From Bathymodiolus brooksi (Eukaryota; Mollusca; Bivalvia; Mytilida; Modiolidae): a stretch of DNA of 64,000 nucleotides. The notes beneath the pieces were generated by a model. The model had not been told where the DNA came from. It did no database searches and was given only the letters and a program-made list of their open reading frames with translations. A program made the position numbers and the translations under genes. The stretch spans positions 4,898,001-4,962,000 of the forward strand of contig OY804578.1 of assembly GCA_963680875.1 (NCBI GenBank), in the 5' to 3' direction. Below, piece by piece: positions 13,330 through 27,944 of this stretch (positions are counted from its first letter, which is position 1; every line of letters starts with the position of its first letter).

Positions 13330-16205
13330 CATATACTATGTCTCTGACTCACTGTGCTTAACTCTTACACTATGTCTCTGACTCACTGTACTTAACTCTT
13401 ACATTATGTCTCTGACTCACTGTACTTAACTCTTACACTATGTCTCTAACTCACTGTACTTAACTCTTACATTATGTCTCTGACTCACTGTACTTAACTC
13501 TTACCTTACACTATGTCTCTGACTCACTGTACTTAACTCTTACACTATGTCTCTGACTCACTGTACTTAACTCTTACATTATGTCTCTGACTCACTGTAC
13601 TTAACTCTTACACTATGTCTCTGACTCACTGTACTTAACTCTTACATTATATCTCTGACTCACTGTACTTAACTCTTACACTATGTCTCTAACTCACTGT
13701 ACTTAACTCTTACATTATGTCTCTGACTCACTGTACTTAACTCTTACCTTACACTATGTCTCTGACTCACTGTACTTAACTCTTACACTATGACTCTGAC
13801 TCACTGTACTTAACTCTTACATTATGTCTCTGACTCACTGTACTTAACTCTTACACTATGTCTCTGACTCACTGTACTTAACTCTTACACTATGTCTCTG
13901 ACTCACTGTACTTAACTCTTACACTATGTCTCTGACTCACTGTACTTAACACTTACACTATGTCTCTGACTCACTGTGCTGAACTCTTACACTATGTCTC
14001 TGACTCACTGTACATAACTCTTACATTATGTCTCTGACTCACTGTACTTAACCCCTTACACTATGTCTCTGACTCACTGTACTTAACTCTTACATTATGT
14101 CTCTGACTCACTGTACTTAACTCTTACAATATGTCTCCGACTCACTGTACTTAACTCTTACACTATGTCTCTGACTCACTGTACTTATCTCTTACACTAT
14201 GTCTCTGACTCACTGTACTTAACTCTTACACTATGTCTCTGCACTATGTCTCTGACTCACTGTACTTAACTCTTACATTATATCTCTGACTCACTGTGCT
14301 TAACTCTTACACTATGTCTCTAACTCACTGTACTTAACTCTTACATTATGTCTCTGACTCACTGTACTTAACTCTTACCTTACACTATGTCTCTGTCTCA
14401 CTGTACTTAACTCTTACACTATGTCTCTGACTCACTGTACTTAACTCTTACATTATGTCTCTGACTCACTGTACTTAACTCTTACACTATGTCTCTGACT
14501 CACTGTACTTAACTCTTACACTATGTCTCTGACTCACTGTATTTAACTCTTACATTATGTCTCTGACTCACTGTTCTTAACTCTTACACTATGTCTCTGA
14601 CTCACTGTGCTGAACTCTTACACTATGTCTCTGACTCACTGTACTTAACTCTTACATTATGTCTCTGACTCACTGTGCTTAACTCTTACACTATTTCTCT
14701 GACTCACTGTACTTAACTCTTACACTATGTCTCTGACTCACTGTACTTAACTCTTACCTTACACTATGTCTCTGACTCACTGTACTTAACTCTTACACTA
14801 TGTCTCTGACTCACTGTACTTAACTCTTACATTATATCTCTGACTCACTGTGCTTAACTCTTACACTATGTCTCTAACTCACTGTACTTAACTCTTATAT
14901 TATGTCTCTGACTCACTGTACTTAACTCTTACCTTACACTATGTCTCTGTCTCACTGTACTTAACTCTTACATTATGTCTCTGACTCACTGTACTTAACT
15001 CTTATATTATGTCTCTGACTCACTGTGCTTAACTCTTACACTATGTCTCTAACTCACTGTACTTAACTCTTATATTATGTCTCTGACTCACTGTAATTAA
15101 CTCTTACCTTACACTATGTCTCTGTCTCACTGTACTTAACTCTTACATTATGTCTCTGACTCACTGTACTTAACTCTTATATTATGTCTCTGACTCACTG
15201 TACTTAACTCTTACCTTACACTATGTCTCTGTCTCACTGTACTTAACTCTTACATTATGTCTCTGACTCACTGTACTTAACTCTTACACTATGTCTCTGA
15301 CTCACTGTACTTAACTCTTACACTATGTCTCTGACTCACTGTATTTAACTCTTACATTATGTCTCTGACTCACTGTTCTTAACTCTTACACTATGTCTCT
15401 GACTCACTGTGCTGAACTCTTACACTATGTCTCTGACTCACTGTACTTAACTCTTACATTATGTCTCTGACTCACTGTACTTAACTCTTACACTATGTCT
15501 CTGACTCACTGTACTTAACTCTTACACTATGTCTCTGACTCACTGTACTTAACTCTTACCTTACACTATGTCTCTGACTCACTGTACTTAACTCTTACAC
15601 TATGTCTCTGACTCACTGTACTTAACTCTTACATTATGTCTCTGACTCACTGTACTTAACTCTTACATTATGACTGTACTTGACTCTTACATTATGTCTC
15701 TGAGTCACTGTACTTAACTCTTACATTATGTCTCTGACTCACTGTACTTAACTCTTACACTATGTCTCTGACTCACTGTACTTAACTCTTACATTATGTC
15801 TCTCACTCACTTTACTTAACTCTTACACGATGTCTCTGACTCACTGTACTTAACTCTTACACTATGTCTCTGACTCACTGTACTTAACTCTTACACTATG
15901 TCTCTGACTCACTGTACTTAACTCTTACCTTACACTATGTCTCTGACTCACTGTACTTAGCTCTTACATTATGTCTCTGACTCACTGTACTTAACTCTTA
16001 CCTTACACTATGTCTCTGACTCACTGTAATTAACTCTTACATTATGTCTCTGACTCACTGTACTTAACTCTTACATTATGTCTCTGACTCACTGTACTTA
16101 ACTCTTACACTATGTCTCTGACTCACTCTACTTAACTCTTACACTATGTCTCTGACTCACTGTACTTAACTCTTACACTATGTCTCTGACTCACTGTACT
16201 TAACT
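13330..16205 (+). repeat. Domain A HOR copy 7 (long type, 2,876 bp)
   Basis: It carries the 13-bp remnant at 14230-14242 and the 24-bp monomer at 15667-15690, both repeated exactly 2,876 bp later in copy 8. Like copy 0 it lacks the second 24-bp monomer near its right end. Confidence 0.8.
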
Positions 16206-19200
16206 CATATACTATGTCTCTGACTCACTGTGCTTAACTCTTACACTATGTCTCTGACTCACTGTACTTAACTCTTACATTATGTCTCTGACTCACTGTA
16301 CTTAACTCTTACACTATGTCTCTAACTCACTGTACTTAACTCTTACATTATGTCTCTGACTCACTGTACTTAACTCTTACCTTACACTATGTCTCTGACT
16401 CACTGTACTTAACTCTTACACTATGTCTCTGACTCACTGTACTTAACTCTTACATTATGTCTCTGACTCACTGTACTTAACTCTTACACTATGTCTCTGA
16501 CTCACTGTACTTAACTCTTACATTATATCTCTGACTCACTGTACTTAACTCTTACACTATGTCTCTAACTCACTGTACTTAACTCTTACATTATGTCTCT
16601 GACTCACTGTACTTAACTCTTACCTTACACTATGTCTCTGACTCACTGTACTTAACTCTTACACTATGACTCTGACTCACTGTACTTAACTCTTACATTA
16701 TGTCTCTGACTCACTGTACTTAACTCTTACACTATGTCTCTGACTCACTGTACTTAACTCTTACACTATGTCTCTGACTCACTGTACTTAACTCTTACAC
16801 TATGTCTCTGACTCACTGTACTTAACACTTACACTATGTCTCTGACTCACTGTGCTGAACTCTTACACTATGTCTCTGACTCACTGTACATAACTCTTAC
16901 ATTATGTCTCTGACTCACTGTACTTAACCCCTTACACTATGTCTCTGACTCACTGTACTTAACTCTTACATTATGTCTCTGACTCACTGTACTTAACTCT
17001 TACAATATGTCTCCGACTCACTGTACTTAACTCTTACACTATGTCTCTGACTCACTGTACTTATCTCTTACACTATGTCTCTGACTCACTGTACTTAACT
17101 CTTACACTATGTCTCTGCACTATGTCTCTGACTCACTGTACTTAACTCTTACATTATATCTCTGACTCACTGTGCTTAACTCTTACACTATGTCTCTAAC
17201 TCACTGTACTTAACTCTTACATTATGTCTCTGACTCACTGTACTTAACTCTTACCTTACACTATGTCTCTGTCTCACTGTACTTAACTCTTACACTATGT
17301 CTCTGACTCACTGTACTTAACTCTTACATTATGTCTCTGACTCACTGTACTTAACTCTTACACTATGTCTCTGACTCACTGTACTTAACTCTTACACTAT
17401 GTCTCTGACTCACTGTATTTAACTCTTACATTATGTCTCTGACTCACTGTTCTTAACTCTTACACTATGTCTCTGACTCACTGTGCTGAACTCTTACACT
17501 ATGTCTCTGACTCACTGTACTTAGCTCTTACATTATGTCTCTGACTCACTGTGCTTAACTCTTACACTATTTCTCTGACTCACTGTACTTAACTCTTACA
17601 CTATGTCTCTGACTCACTGTACTTAACTCTTACCTTACACTATGTCTCTGACTCACTGTACTTAACTCTTACACTATGTCTCTGACTCACTGTACTTAAC
17701 TCTTACATTATATCTCTGACTCACTGTGCTTAACTCTTACACTATGTCTCTAACTCACTGTACTTAACTCTTATATTATGTCTCTGACTCACTGTACTTA
17801 ACTCTTACCTTACACTATGTCTCTGTCTCATTGTACTTAACTCTTACATTATGTCTCTGACTCACTGTACTTAACTCTTATATTATGTCTCTGACTCACT
17901 GTGCTTAACTCTTACACTATGTCTCTAACTCACTGTACTTAACTCTTATATTATGTCTCTGACTCACTGTAATTAACTCTTACCTTACACTATGTCTCTG
18001 TCTCACTGTACTTAACTCTTACATTATGTCTCTGACTCACTGTACTTAACTCTTATATTATGTCTCTGACTCACTGTACTTAGCTCTTACCTTACACTAT
18101 GTCTCTGTCTCACTGTACTTAACTCTTACATTATGTCTCTGACTCACTGTACTTAACTCTTACACTATGTCTCTGACTCACTGTACTTAACTCTTACACT
18201 ATGTCTCTGACTCACTGTATTTAACTCTTACATTATGTCTCTGACTCACTGTTCTTAACTCTTACACTATGTCTCTGACTCACTGTGCTGAACTCTTACA
18301 CTATGTCTCTGACTCACTGTACTTAACTCTTACATTATGTCTCTGACTCACTGTACTTAACTCTTACACTATGTCTCTGACTCACTGTACTTAACTCTTA
18401 CACTATGTCTCTGACTCACTGTACTTAACTCTTACCTTACACTATGTCTCTGACTCACTGTACTTAACTCTTACACTATGTCTCTGACTCACTGTACTTA
18501 ACTCTTACATTATGTCTCTGACTCACTGTACTTAACTCTTACATTATGACTGTACTTGACTCTTACATTATGTCTCTGAGTCACTGTACTTAACTCTTAC
18601 ATTATGTCTCTGACTCACTGTACTTAACTCTTACACTATGTCTCTGACTCACTGTACTTAACTCTTACATTATGTCTCTCACTCACTTTACTTAACTCTT
18701 ACACGATGTCTCTGACTCACTGTACTTAACTCTTACACTATGTCTCTGACTCACTGTACTTAACTCTTACACTATGTCTCTGACTCACTGTACTTAACTC
18801 TTACCTTACACTATGTCTCTGACTCACTGTACTTAGCTCTTACATTATGTCTCTGACTCACTGTACTTAACTCTTACACTATGACTGTACTTGACTCTTA
18901 CATTATGTCTCTGACTCACTGTACTTAACTCTTACATTATGTCTCTGACTCACTGTACTTAACTCTTACACTATGTCTCTGACTCACTGTACTCAACTCT
19001 TACATTATGTCTCTGACTCACTGTACTTAACTCTTACCTTACACTATGTCTCTGACTCACTGTACTTAACTCTTACATTATGTCTCTGACTCACTGTACT
19101 TAACTCTTACATTATGTCTCTGACTCACTGTACTTAACTCTTACACTATGTCTCTGACTCACTCTACTTAACTCTTACACTATGTCTCTGACTCACTGTA

Positions 19201-19241
19201 CTTAACTCTTACACTATGTCTCTGACTCACTGTACTTAACT
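16206..19241 (+). repeat. Domain A HOR copy 8 (long type, 3,036 bp)
   Basis: It aligns to copy 7 at +2,876 until near its right end. The 13-bp remnant is at 17106-17118 and the 24-bp monomer at 18543-18566. A further 24-bp monomer near 18,880 is absent from copy 7 and contributes to the extra length. Confidence 0.8.
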
Positions 19242-21429
19242 CATATACTATGTCTCTGACTCACTGTGCTTAACTCTTACACTATGTCTCTGACTCACTG
19301 TACTTAACTCTTACATTATGTCTCTGACTCACTGTGCTTAGCTCTTACACTATGTCTCTAACTCACTGTACTTAACTCTTACATTATGTCTCTGACTCAC
19401 TGTACTTAACTCTTACCTTACACTATGTCTCTGTCTCACTGTACTTAACTCTTACACTATGTCTCTGACTCACTGTACTTAACTCTTACATTATGTCTCT
19501 GACTCACTGTACTTAACTCTTACACTATGTCTCTGACTCACTGTACTTAACTCTTACACTATGTCTCTGACTCACTGTATTTAACTCTTACATTATGTCT
19601 CTGACTCACTGTTCTTAACTCTTACACTATGTCTCTGACTCACTGTGCTGAACTCTTACACTATGTCTCTGACTCACTGTACTTAACTCTTACATTATGT
19701 CTCTGACTCACTGTGCTTAACTCTTACACTATTTCTCTGACTCACTGTACTTAACTCTTACACTATGTCTCTGACTCACTGTACTTAACTCTTACCTTAC
19801 ACTATGTCTCTGACTCACTGTACTTAACTCTTACACTATGTCTCTGACTCACTGTACTTAACTCTTACATTATATCTCTGACTCACTGTGCTTAACTCTT
19901 ACACTATGTCTCTAACTCACTGTACTTAACTCTTATATTATGTCTCTGACTCACTTGTACTTAACTCTTACCTTACACTATGTCTCTGTCTCACTGTACT
20001 TAACTCTTACATTATGTCTCTGACTCACTGTACTTAACTCTTATATTATGTCTCTGACTCACTGTGCTTAACTCTTACACTATGTCTCTAACTCACTGTA
20101 CTTAACTCTTATATTATGTCTCTGACTCACTGTAATTAACTCTTACCTTACACTATGTCTCTGTCTCACTGTACTTAACTCTTACATTATGTCTCTGACT
20201 CACTGTACTTATCTCTTATATTATGTCTCTGACTCACTGTACTTAACTCTTACCTTACACTATGTCTCTGTCTCACTGTACTTAACTCTTACATTATGTC
20301 TCTGACTCACTGTACTTAACTCTTACACTATGTCTCTGACTCACTGTACTTAACTCTTACACTATGTCTCTGACTCACTGTATTTAACTCTTACATTATG
20401 TCTCTGACTCACTGTTCTTAACTCTTACACTATGTCTCTGACTCACTGTGCTGAACTCTTACACTATGTCTCTGACTCACTGTACTTAACTCTTACATTA
20501 TGTCTCTGACTCACTGTACTTAACTCTTACACTATGTCTCTGACTCACTGTACTTAACTCTTACACTATGTCTCTGACTCACTGTACTTAACTCTTACCT
20601 TACACTATGTCTCTGACTCACTGTACTTAACTCTTACACTATGTCTCTGACTCACTGTACTTAACTCTTACATTATGTCTCTGACTCACTGTACTTAACT
20701 CTTACATTATGTCTCTGAGTCACTGTACTTAACTCTTACATTATGTCTCTGACTCACTGTACTTAACTCTTACACTATGTCTCTGACTCACTGTACTTAA
20801 CTCTTACATTATGTCTCTGACTCACTGTACTTAACTCTTACACGATGTCTCTGACTCACTGTACTTAACTCTTACACTATGTCTCTGACTCACTGTACTT
20901 AACTCTTACACTATGTCTCTGACTCACTGTACTTAACTCTTACCTTACACTATGTCTCTGACTCACTGTACTTAGCTCTTACATTATGTCTCTGACTCAC
21001 TGTACTTAACTCTTACACTATGTCTCTGACTCACTGTACTCAACTCTTACATTATGTCTCTGACTCACTGTACTTAACTCTTACCTTACACTATGTCTCT
21101 GACTCACTGTACTTAACTCTTACATTATGTCTCTGACTCACTGTACTTAACTCTTACACTATGTCTCTGACTCACTGTACTCAACTCTTACATTATGTCT
21201 CTGACTCACTGTACTTAACTCTTACCTTACACTATGTCTCTGACTCACTGTACTTAACTCTTACATTATGTCTCTGACTCACTGTACTTAACTCTTACAT
21301 TATGTCTCTGACTCACTGTACTTAACTCTTACACTATGTCTCTGACTCACTCTACTTAACTCTTACACTATGTCTCTGACTCACTGTACTTAACTCTTAC
21401 ACTATGTCTCTGACTCTCTGTACTTAACT
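19242..21429 (+). repeat. Domain A HOR copy 9 (medium type, 2,188 bp)
   Basis: It matches copy 2 and copy 12 in marker order. The 24-bp monomer expected near 20,710 is missing, although its TGAGTCA neighbour remains, so that unit was precisely removed. A one-base insertion (CACTTGTAC) near 19,955 is private to this copy. Confidence 0.76.
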
Positions 21430-22968
21430 CATATACTATGTCTCTGACTCACTGTGCTTAACTCTTACACTATGTCTCTGACTCACTGTACTTAACTCTT
21501 ACATTATGTCTCTGACTCACTGTACTTAACCCCTTACACTATGTCTCTGACTCACTTTACTTAACTCTTACATTATGTCTCTGACTCACTGTACTTAACT
21601 CTTACACTATGTCTCCGACTCACTGTACTTAACTCTTACACTATGTCTCTGACTCACTGTACTTATCTCTTAGACTATGTCTCTGACTCACTGTACTTAA
21701 CTCTTACACTATGTCTCTGCACTATGTCTCTGACTCACTGTACTTAACTCATATACTATGTCTCTGACTCACTGTGCTTAACTCTTACACTATGTCTCTA
21801 ACTCACTGTACTTAACTCTTACATTATGTCTCTGACTCACTGTACTTAACTCTTACCTTACACTATGTCTCTGTCTCACTGTACTTAACTCTTACACTAT
21901 GTCTCTGACTCACTGTACTTAACTCTTACATTATGTCTCTGACTCACTGTACTTAACTCTTACACTATGTCTCTGACTCACTGTACTTAACTCTTACACT
22001 ATGTCTCTGACTCACTGTATTTAACTCTTACATTATGTCTCTGACTCACTGTTCTTAACTCTTACACTATGTCTCTGACTCACTGTGCTGAACTCTTACA
22101 CTATGTCTCTGACTCACTGTACTTAACTCTTACATTATGTCTCTGACTCACTGTACTTAACTCTTACACTATGTCTCTGACTCACTGTACTTAACTCTTA
22201 CACTATGTCTCTGACTCACTGTACTTAACTCTTACATTATGTCTCTGACTCACTGTACTTAACTCTTACATTATGACTGTACTTGACTCTTACATTATGT
22301 CTCTGAGTCACTGTACTTAACTCTTACATTATTTCTCTGACTCACTGTACTTAACTCTTACACTATGTCTCTGACTCACTGTACTTAACTCTTACATTAT
22401 GTCTCTCACTCACTTTACTTAACTCTTACACGATGTCTCTGACTCACTGTACTTAACTCTTACACTATGTCTCTGACTCACTGTACTTAACTCTTACACT
22501 ATGTCTCTGACTCACTGCACTTAACCCTTACCTTACACTATGTCTCTGACTCACTGTACTTAGCTCTTACATTATGTCTCTGACTCACTGTACTTAACTC
22601 TTACACTATGACTGTACTTGACTCTTACATTATGTCTCTGACTCACTGTACTTAACTCTTACATTATGTCTCTGACTCACTGTACTTAACTCTTACACTA
22701 TGTCTCTGACTCACTGTACTCAACTCTTACATTATGTCTCTGACTCACTGTACTTAACTCTTACCTTACACTATGTCTCTGACTCACTGTACTTAACTCT
22801 TACATTATGTCTCTGACTCACTGTACTTAACTCTTACATTATGTCTCTGACTCACTGTACTTAACTCTTACACTATGTCTCTGACTCACTCTACTTAACT
22901 CTTACACTATGTCTCTGACTCACTGTACTTAACTCTTACACTATGTCTCTGACTCACTGTACTTAACT
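21430..22968 (+). repeat. Domain A HOR copy 10 (short type, 1,539 bp)
   Basis: Markers are a 35-bp monomer near 21530, 13-bp remnant 21708-21720, secondary CATATAC 21750 and 24-bp monomer 22270-22293. The layout is repeated at 27945-29483 with the same length. It is 34 bp (one monomer) longer than copies 3 and 5. Confidence 0.78.
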
Positions 22969-25782
22969 CATATACTATGTCTCTGACTCACTGTGCTTAA
23001 CTCTTACACTATGTCTCTGACTCACTGTACTTAACTCTTACATTATGTCTCTGACTCACTGTACTTAACTCTTACACTATGTCTCTAACTCACTGTACTT
23101 AACTCTTACATTATGTCTCTGACTCACTGTACTTAACTCTTACCTTACACTATGTCTCTGACTCACTGTACTTAACTCTTACACTATGTCTCTGACTCAC
23201 TGTACTTAACTCTTACATTATGTCTCTGACTCACTGTACTTAACTCTTACACTATGTCTCTGACTCACTGTACTTAACTCTTACATTATATCTCTGACTC
23301 ACTGTACTTAACTCTTACACTATGTCTCTAACTCACTGTACTTAACTCTTACATTATGTCTCTGACTCACTGTACTTAACTCTTACCTTACACTATGTCT
23401 CTGACTCACTGTACTTAACTCTTACACTATGACTCTGACTCACTGTACTTAACTCTTACATTATGTCTCTGACTCACTGTACTTAACTCTTACACTATGT
23501 CTCTGACTCACTGTACTTAACTCTTACACTATGTCTCTGACTCACTGTACTTAACTCTTACACTATGTCTCTGACTCACTGTACTTAACACTTACACTAT
23601 GTCTCTGACTCACTGTGCTGAACTCTTACACTATGTCTCTGACTCACTGTACATAACTCTTACATTATGTGTCTGACTCACTGTACTTAACCCCTTACAC
23701 TATGTCTCTGACTCACTGTACTTAACTCTTACATTATGTCTCTGACTCACTGTACTTAACTCTTACAATATGTCTCCGACTCACTGTACTTAACTCTTAC
23801 ACTATGTCTCTGACTCACTGTACTTATCTCTTACACTATGTCTCTGACTCACTGTACTTAACTCTTACATTATGTCTCTGACTCACTGTACTTAACTCTT
23901 ACACTATGTCTCTGACTCACTGTACTTAACTCTTACACTATGTCTCTGACTCACTGTATTTAACTCTTACATTATGTCTCTGACTCACTGTTCTTAACTC
24001 TTACACTATGTCTCTGACTCACTGTGCTGAACTCTTACACTATGTCTCTGACTCACTGTACTTAGCTCTTACATTATGTCTCTGACTCACTGTGCTTAAC
24101 TCTTACACTATTTCTCTGACTCACTGTACTTAACTCTTACACTATGTCTCTGACTCACTGTACTTAACTCTTACCTTACACTATGTCTCTGACTCACTGT
24201 ACTTAACTCTTACACTATGTCTCTGACTCACTGTACTTAACTCTTACATTATATCTCTGACTCACTGTGCTTAACTCTTACACTATGTCTCTAACTCACT
24301 GTACTTAACTCTTATATTATGTCTCTGACTCACTGTACTTAACTCTTACCTTACACTATGTCTCTGTCTCATTGTACTTAACTCTTACATTATGTCTCTG
24401 ACTCACTGTACTTAACTCTTATATTATGTCTCTGACTCACTGTGCTTAACTCTTACACTATGTCTCTAACTCACTGTACTTAACTCTTATATTATGTCTC
24501 TGACTCACTGTAATTAACTCTTACCTTACACTATGTCTCTGTCTCACTGTACTTAACTCTTACATTATGTCTCTGACTCACTGTACTTAACTCTTATATT
24601 ATGTCTCTGACTCACTGTACTTAGCTCTTACCTTACACTATGTCTCTGTCTCACTGTACTTAACTCTTACATTATGTCTCTGACTCACTGTACTTAACTC
24701 TTACACTATGTCTCTGACTCACTGTACTTAACTCTTACACTATGTCTCTGACTCACTGTATTTAACTCTTACATTATGTCTCTGACTCACTGTTCTTAAC
24801 TCTTACACTATGTCTCTGACTCACTGTGCTGAACTCTTACACTATGTCTCTGACTCACTGTACTTAACTCTTACATTATGTCTCTGACTCACTGTACTTA
24901 ACTCTTACACTATGTCTCTGACTCACTGTACTTAACTCTTACACTATGTCTCTGACTCACTGTACTTAACTCTTACCTTACACTATGTCTCTGACTCACT
25001 GTACTTAACTCTTACACTATGTCTCTGACTCACTGTACTTAACTCTTACATTATGTCTCTGACTCACTGTACTTAACTCTTACATTATGACTGTACTTGA
25101 CTCTTACATTATGTCTCTGAATCACTGTACTTAACTCTTACATTATGTCTCTGACTCACTGTACTTAACTCTTACACTATGTCTCTGACTCACTGTACTT
25201 AACTCTTACATTATGTCTCTCACTCACTTTACTTAACTCTTACACGATGTCTCTGACTCACTGTACTTAACTCTTACACTATGTCTCTGACTCACTGTAC
25301 TTAACTCTTACACTATGTCTCTGACTCACTGTACTTAACTCTTACCTTACACTATGTCTCTGACTCACTGTACTTAGCTCTTACATTATGTCTCTGACTC
25401 ACTGTACTTAACTCTTACACTATGACTGTACTTGACTCTTACATTATGTCTCTGACTCACTGTACTTAACTCTTACATTATGTCTCTGACTCACTGTACT
25501 TAACTCTTACACTATGTCTCTGACTCACTGTACTCAACTCTTACATTATGTCTCTGACTCACTGTACTTAACTCTTACCTTACACTATGTCTCTGACTCA
25601 CTGTACTTAACTCTTACATTATGTCTCTGACTCACTGTACTTAACTCTTACATTATGTCTCTGACTCACTGTACTTAACTCTTACACTATGTCTCTGACT
25701 CACTCTACTTAACTCTTACACTATGTCTCTGACTCACTGTACTTAACTCTTACACTATGTCTCTGACTCACTGTACTTAACT
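22969..25782 (+). repeat. Domain A HOR copy 11 (long type, 2,814 bp)
   Basis: Long-type marker order, but the 13-bp remnant expected near 23,880 has been lost. The 24-bp monomer at 25084-25107 is followed by TGAATCA rather than TGAGTCA. A GTGTCTGAC change near 23,668 is private within domain A. Confidence 0.77.
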
Positions 25783-27944
25783 CATATACTATGTCTCTGA
25801 CTCACTGTGCTTAACTCTTACACTATGTCTCTGACTCACTGTACTTAACTCTTACATTATGTCTCTGACTCACTGTGCTTAGCTCTTACACTATGTCTCT
25901 AACTCACTGTACTTAACTCTTACATTATGTCTCTGACTCACTGTACTTAACTCTTACCTTACACTATGTCTCTGTCTCACTGTACTTAACTCTTACACTA
26001 TGTCTCTGACTCACTGTACTTAACTCTTACATTATGTCTCTGACTCACTGTACTTAACTCTTACACTATGTCTCTGACTCACTGTACTTAACTCTTACAC
26101 TATGTCTCTGACTCACTGTATTTAACTCTTACATTATGTCTCTGACTCACTGTTCTTAACTCTTACACTATGTCTCTGACTCACTGTGCTGAACTCTTAC
26201 ACTATGTCTCTGACTCACTGTACTTAACTCTTACATTATGTCTCTGACTCACTGTGCTTAACTCTTACACTATTTCTCTGACTCACTGTACTTAACTCTT
26301 ACACTATGTCTCTGACTCACTGTACTTAACTCTTACCTTACACTATGTCTCTGACTCACTGTACTTAACTCTTACACTATGTCTCTGACTCACTGTACTT
26401 AACTCTTACATTATATCTCTGACTCACTGTGCTTAACTCTTACACTATGTCTCTAACTCACTGTACTTAACTCTTATATTATGTCTCTGACTCACTGTAC
26501 TTAACTCTTACCTTACACTATGTCTCTGTCTCACTGTACTTAACTCTTACATTATGTCTCTGACTCACTGTACTTAACTCTTATATTATGTCTCTGACTC
26601 ACTGTGCTTAACTCTTACACTATGTCTCTAACTCACTGTACTTAACTCTTATATTATGTCTCTGACTCACTGTAATTAACTCTTACCTTACACTATGTCT
26701 CTGTCTCACTGTACTTAACTCTTACATTATGTCTCTGACTCACTGTACTTATCTCTTATATTATGTCTCTGACTCACTGTACTTAACTCTTACCTTACAC
26801 TATGTCTCTGTCTCACTGTACTTAACTCTTACATTATGTCTCTGACTCACTGTACTTAACTCTTACACTATGTCTCTGACTCACTGTACTTAACTCTTAC
26901 ACTATGTCTCTGACTCACTGTATTTAACTCTTACATTATGTCTCTGACTCACTGTTCTTAACTCTTACACTATGTCTCTGACTCACTGTGCTGAACTCTT
27001 ACACTATGTCTCTGACTCACTGTACTTAACTCTTACATTATGTCTCTGACTCACTGTACTTAACTCTTACACTATGTCTCTGACTCACTGTACTTAACTC
27101 TTACACTATGTCTCTGACTCACTGTACTTAACTCTTACCTTACACTATGTCTCTGACTCACTGTACTTAACTCTTACACTATGTCTCTGACTCACTGTAC
27201 TTAACTCTTACATTATGTCTCTGACTCACTGTACTTAACTCTTACATTATGACTGTACTTGACTCTTACATTATGTCTCTGAGTCACTGTACTTAACTCT
27301 TACATTATGTCTCTGACTCACTGTACTTAACTCTTACACTATGTCTCTGACTCACTGTACTTAACTCTTACATTATGTCTCTCACTCACTTTACTTAACT
27401 CTTACACGATGTCTCTGACTCACTGTACTTAACTCTTACACTATGTCTCTGACTCACTGTACTTAACTCTTACACTATGTCTCTGACTCACTGTACTTAA
27501 CTCTTACCTTACACTATGTCTCTGACTCACTGTACTTAGCTCTTACATTATGTCTCTGACTCACTGTACTTAACTCTTACACTATGACTGTACTTGACTC
27601 TTACATTATGTCTCTGACTCACTGTACTTAACTCTTACATTATGTCTCTGACTCACTGTACTTAACTCTTACACTATGTCTCTGACTCACTGTACTCAAC
27701 TCTTACATTATGTCTCTGACTCACTGTACTTAACTCTTACCTTACACTATGTCTCTGACTCACTGTACTTAACTCTTACATTATGTCTCTGACTCACTGT
27801 ACTTAACTCTTACATTATGTCTCTGACTCACTGTACTTAACTCTTACACTATGTCTCTGACTCACTCTACTTAACTCTTACACTATGTCTCTGACTCACT
27901 GTACTTAACTCTTACACTATGTCTCTGACTCACTGTACTTAACT
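25783..27944 (+). repeat. Domain A HOR copy 12 (medium type, 2,162 bp)
   Basis: Same length and marker order as copy 2; the 24-bp monomer is at 27246-27269. It lies 6,541 bp after the equivalent start in copy 9. Confidence 0.78.
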
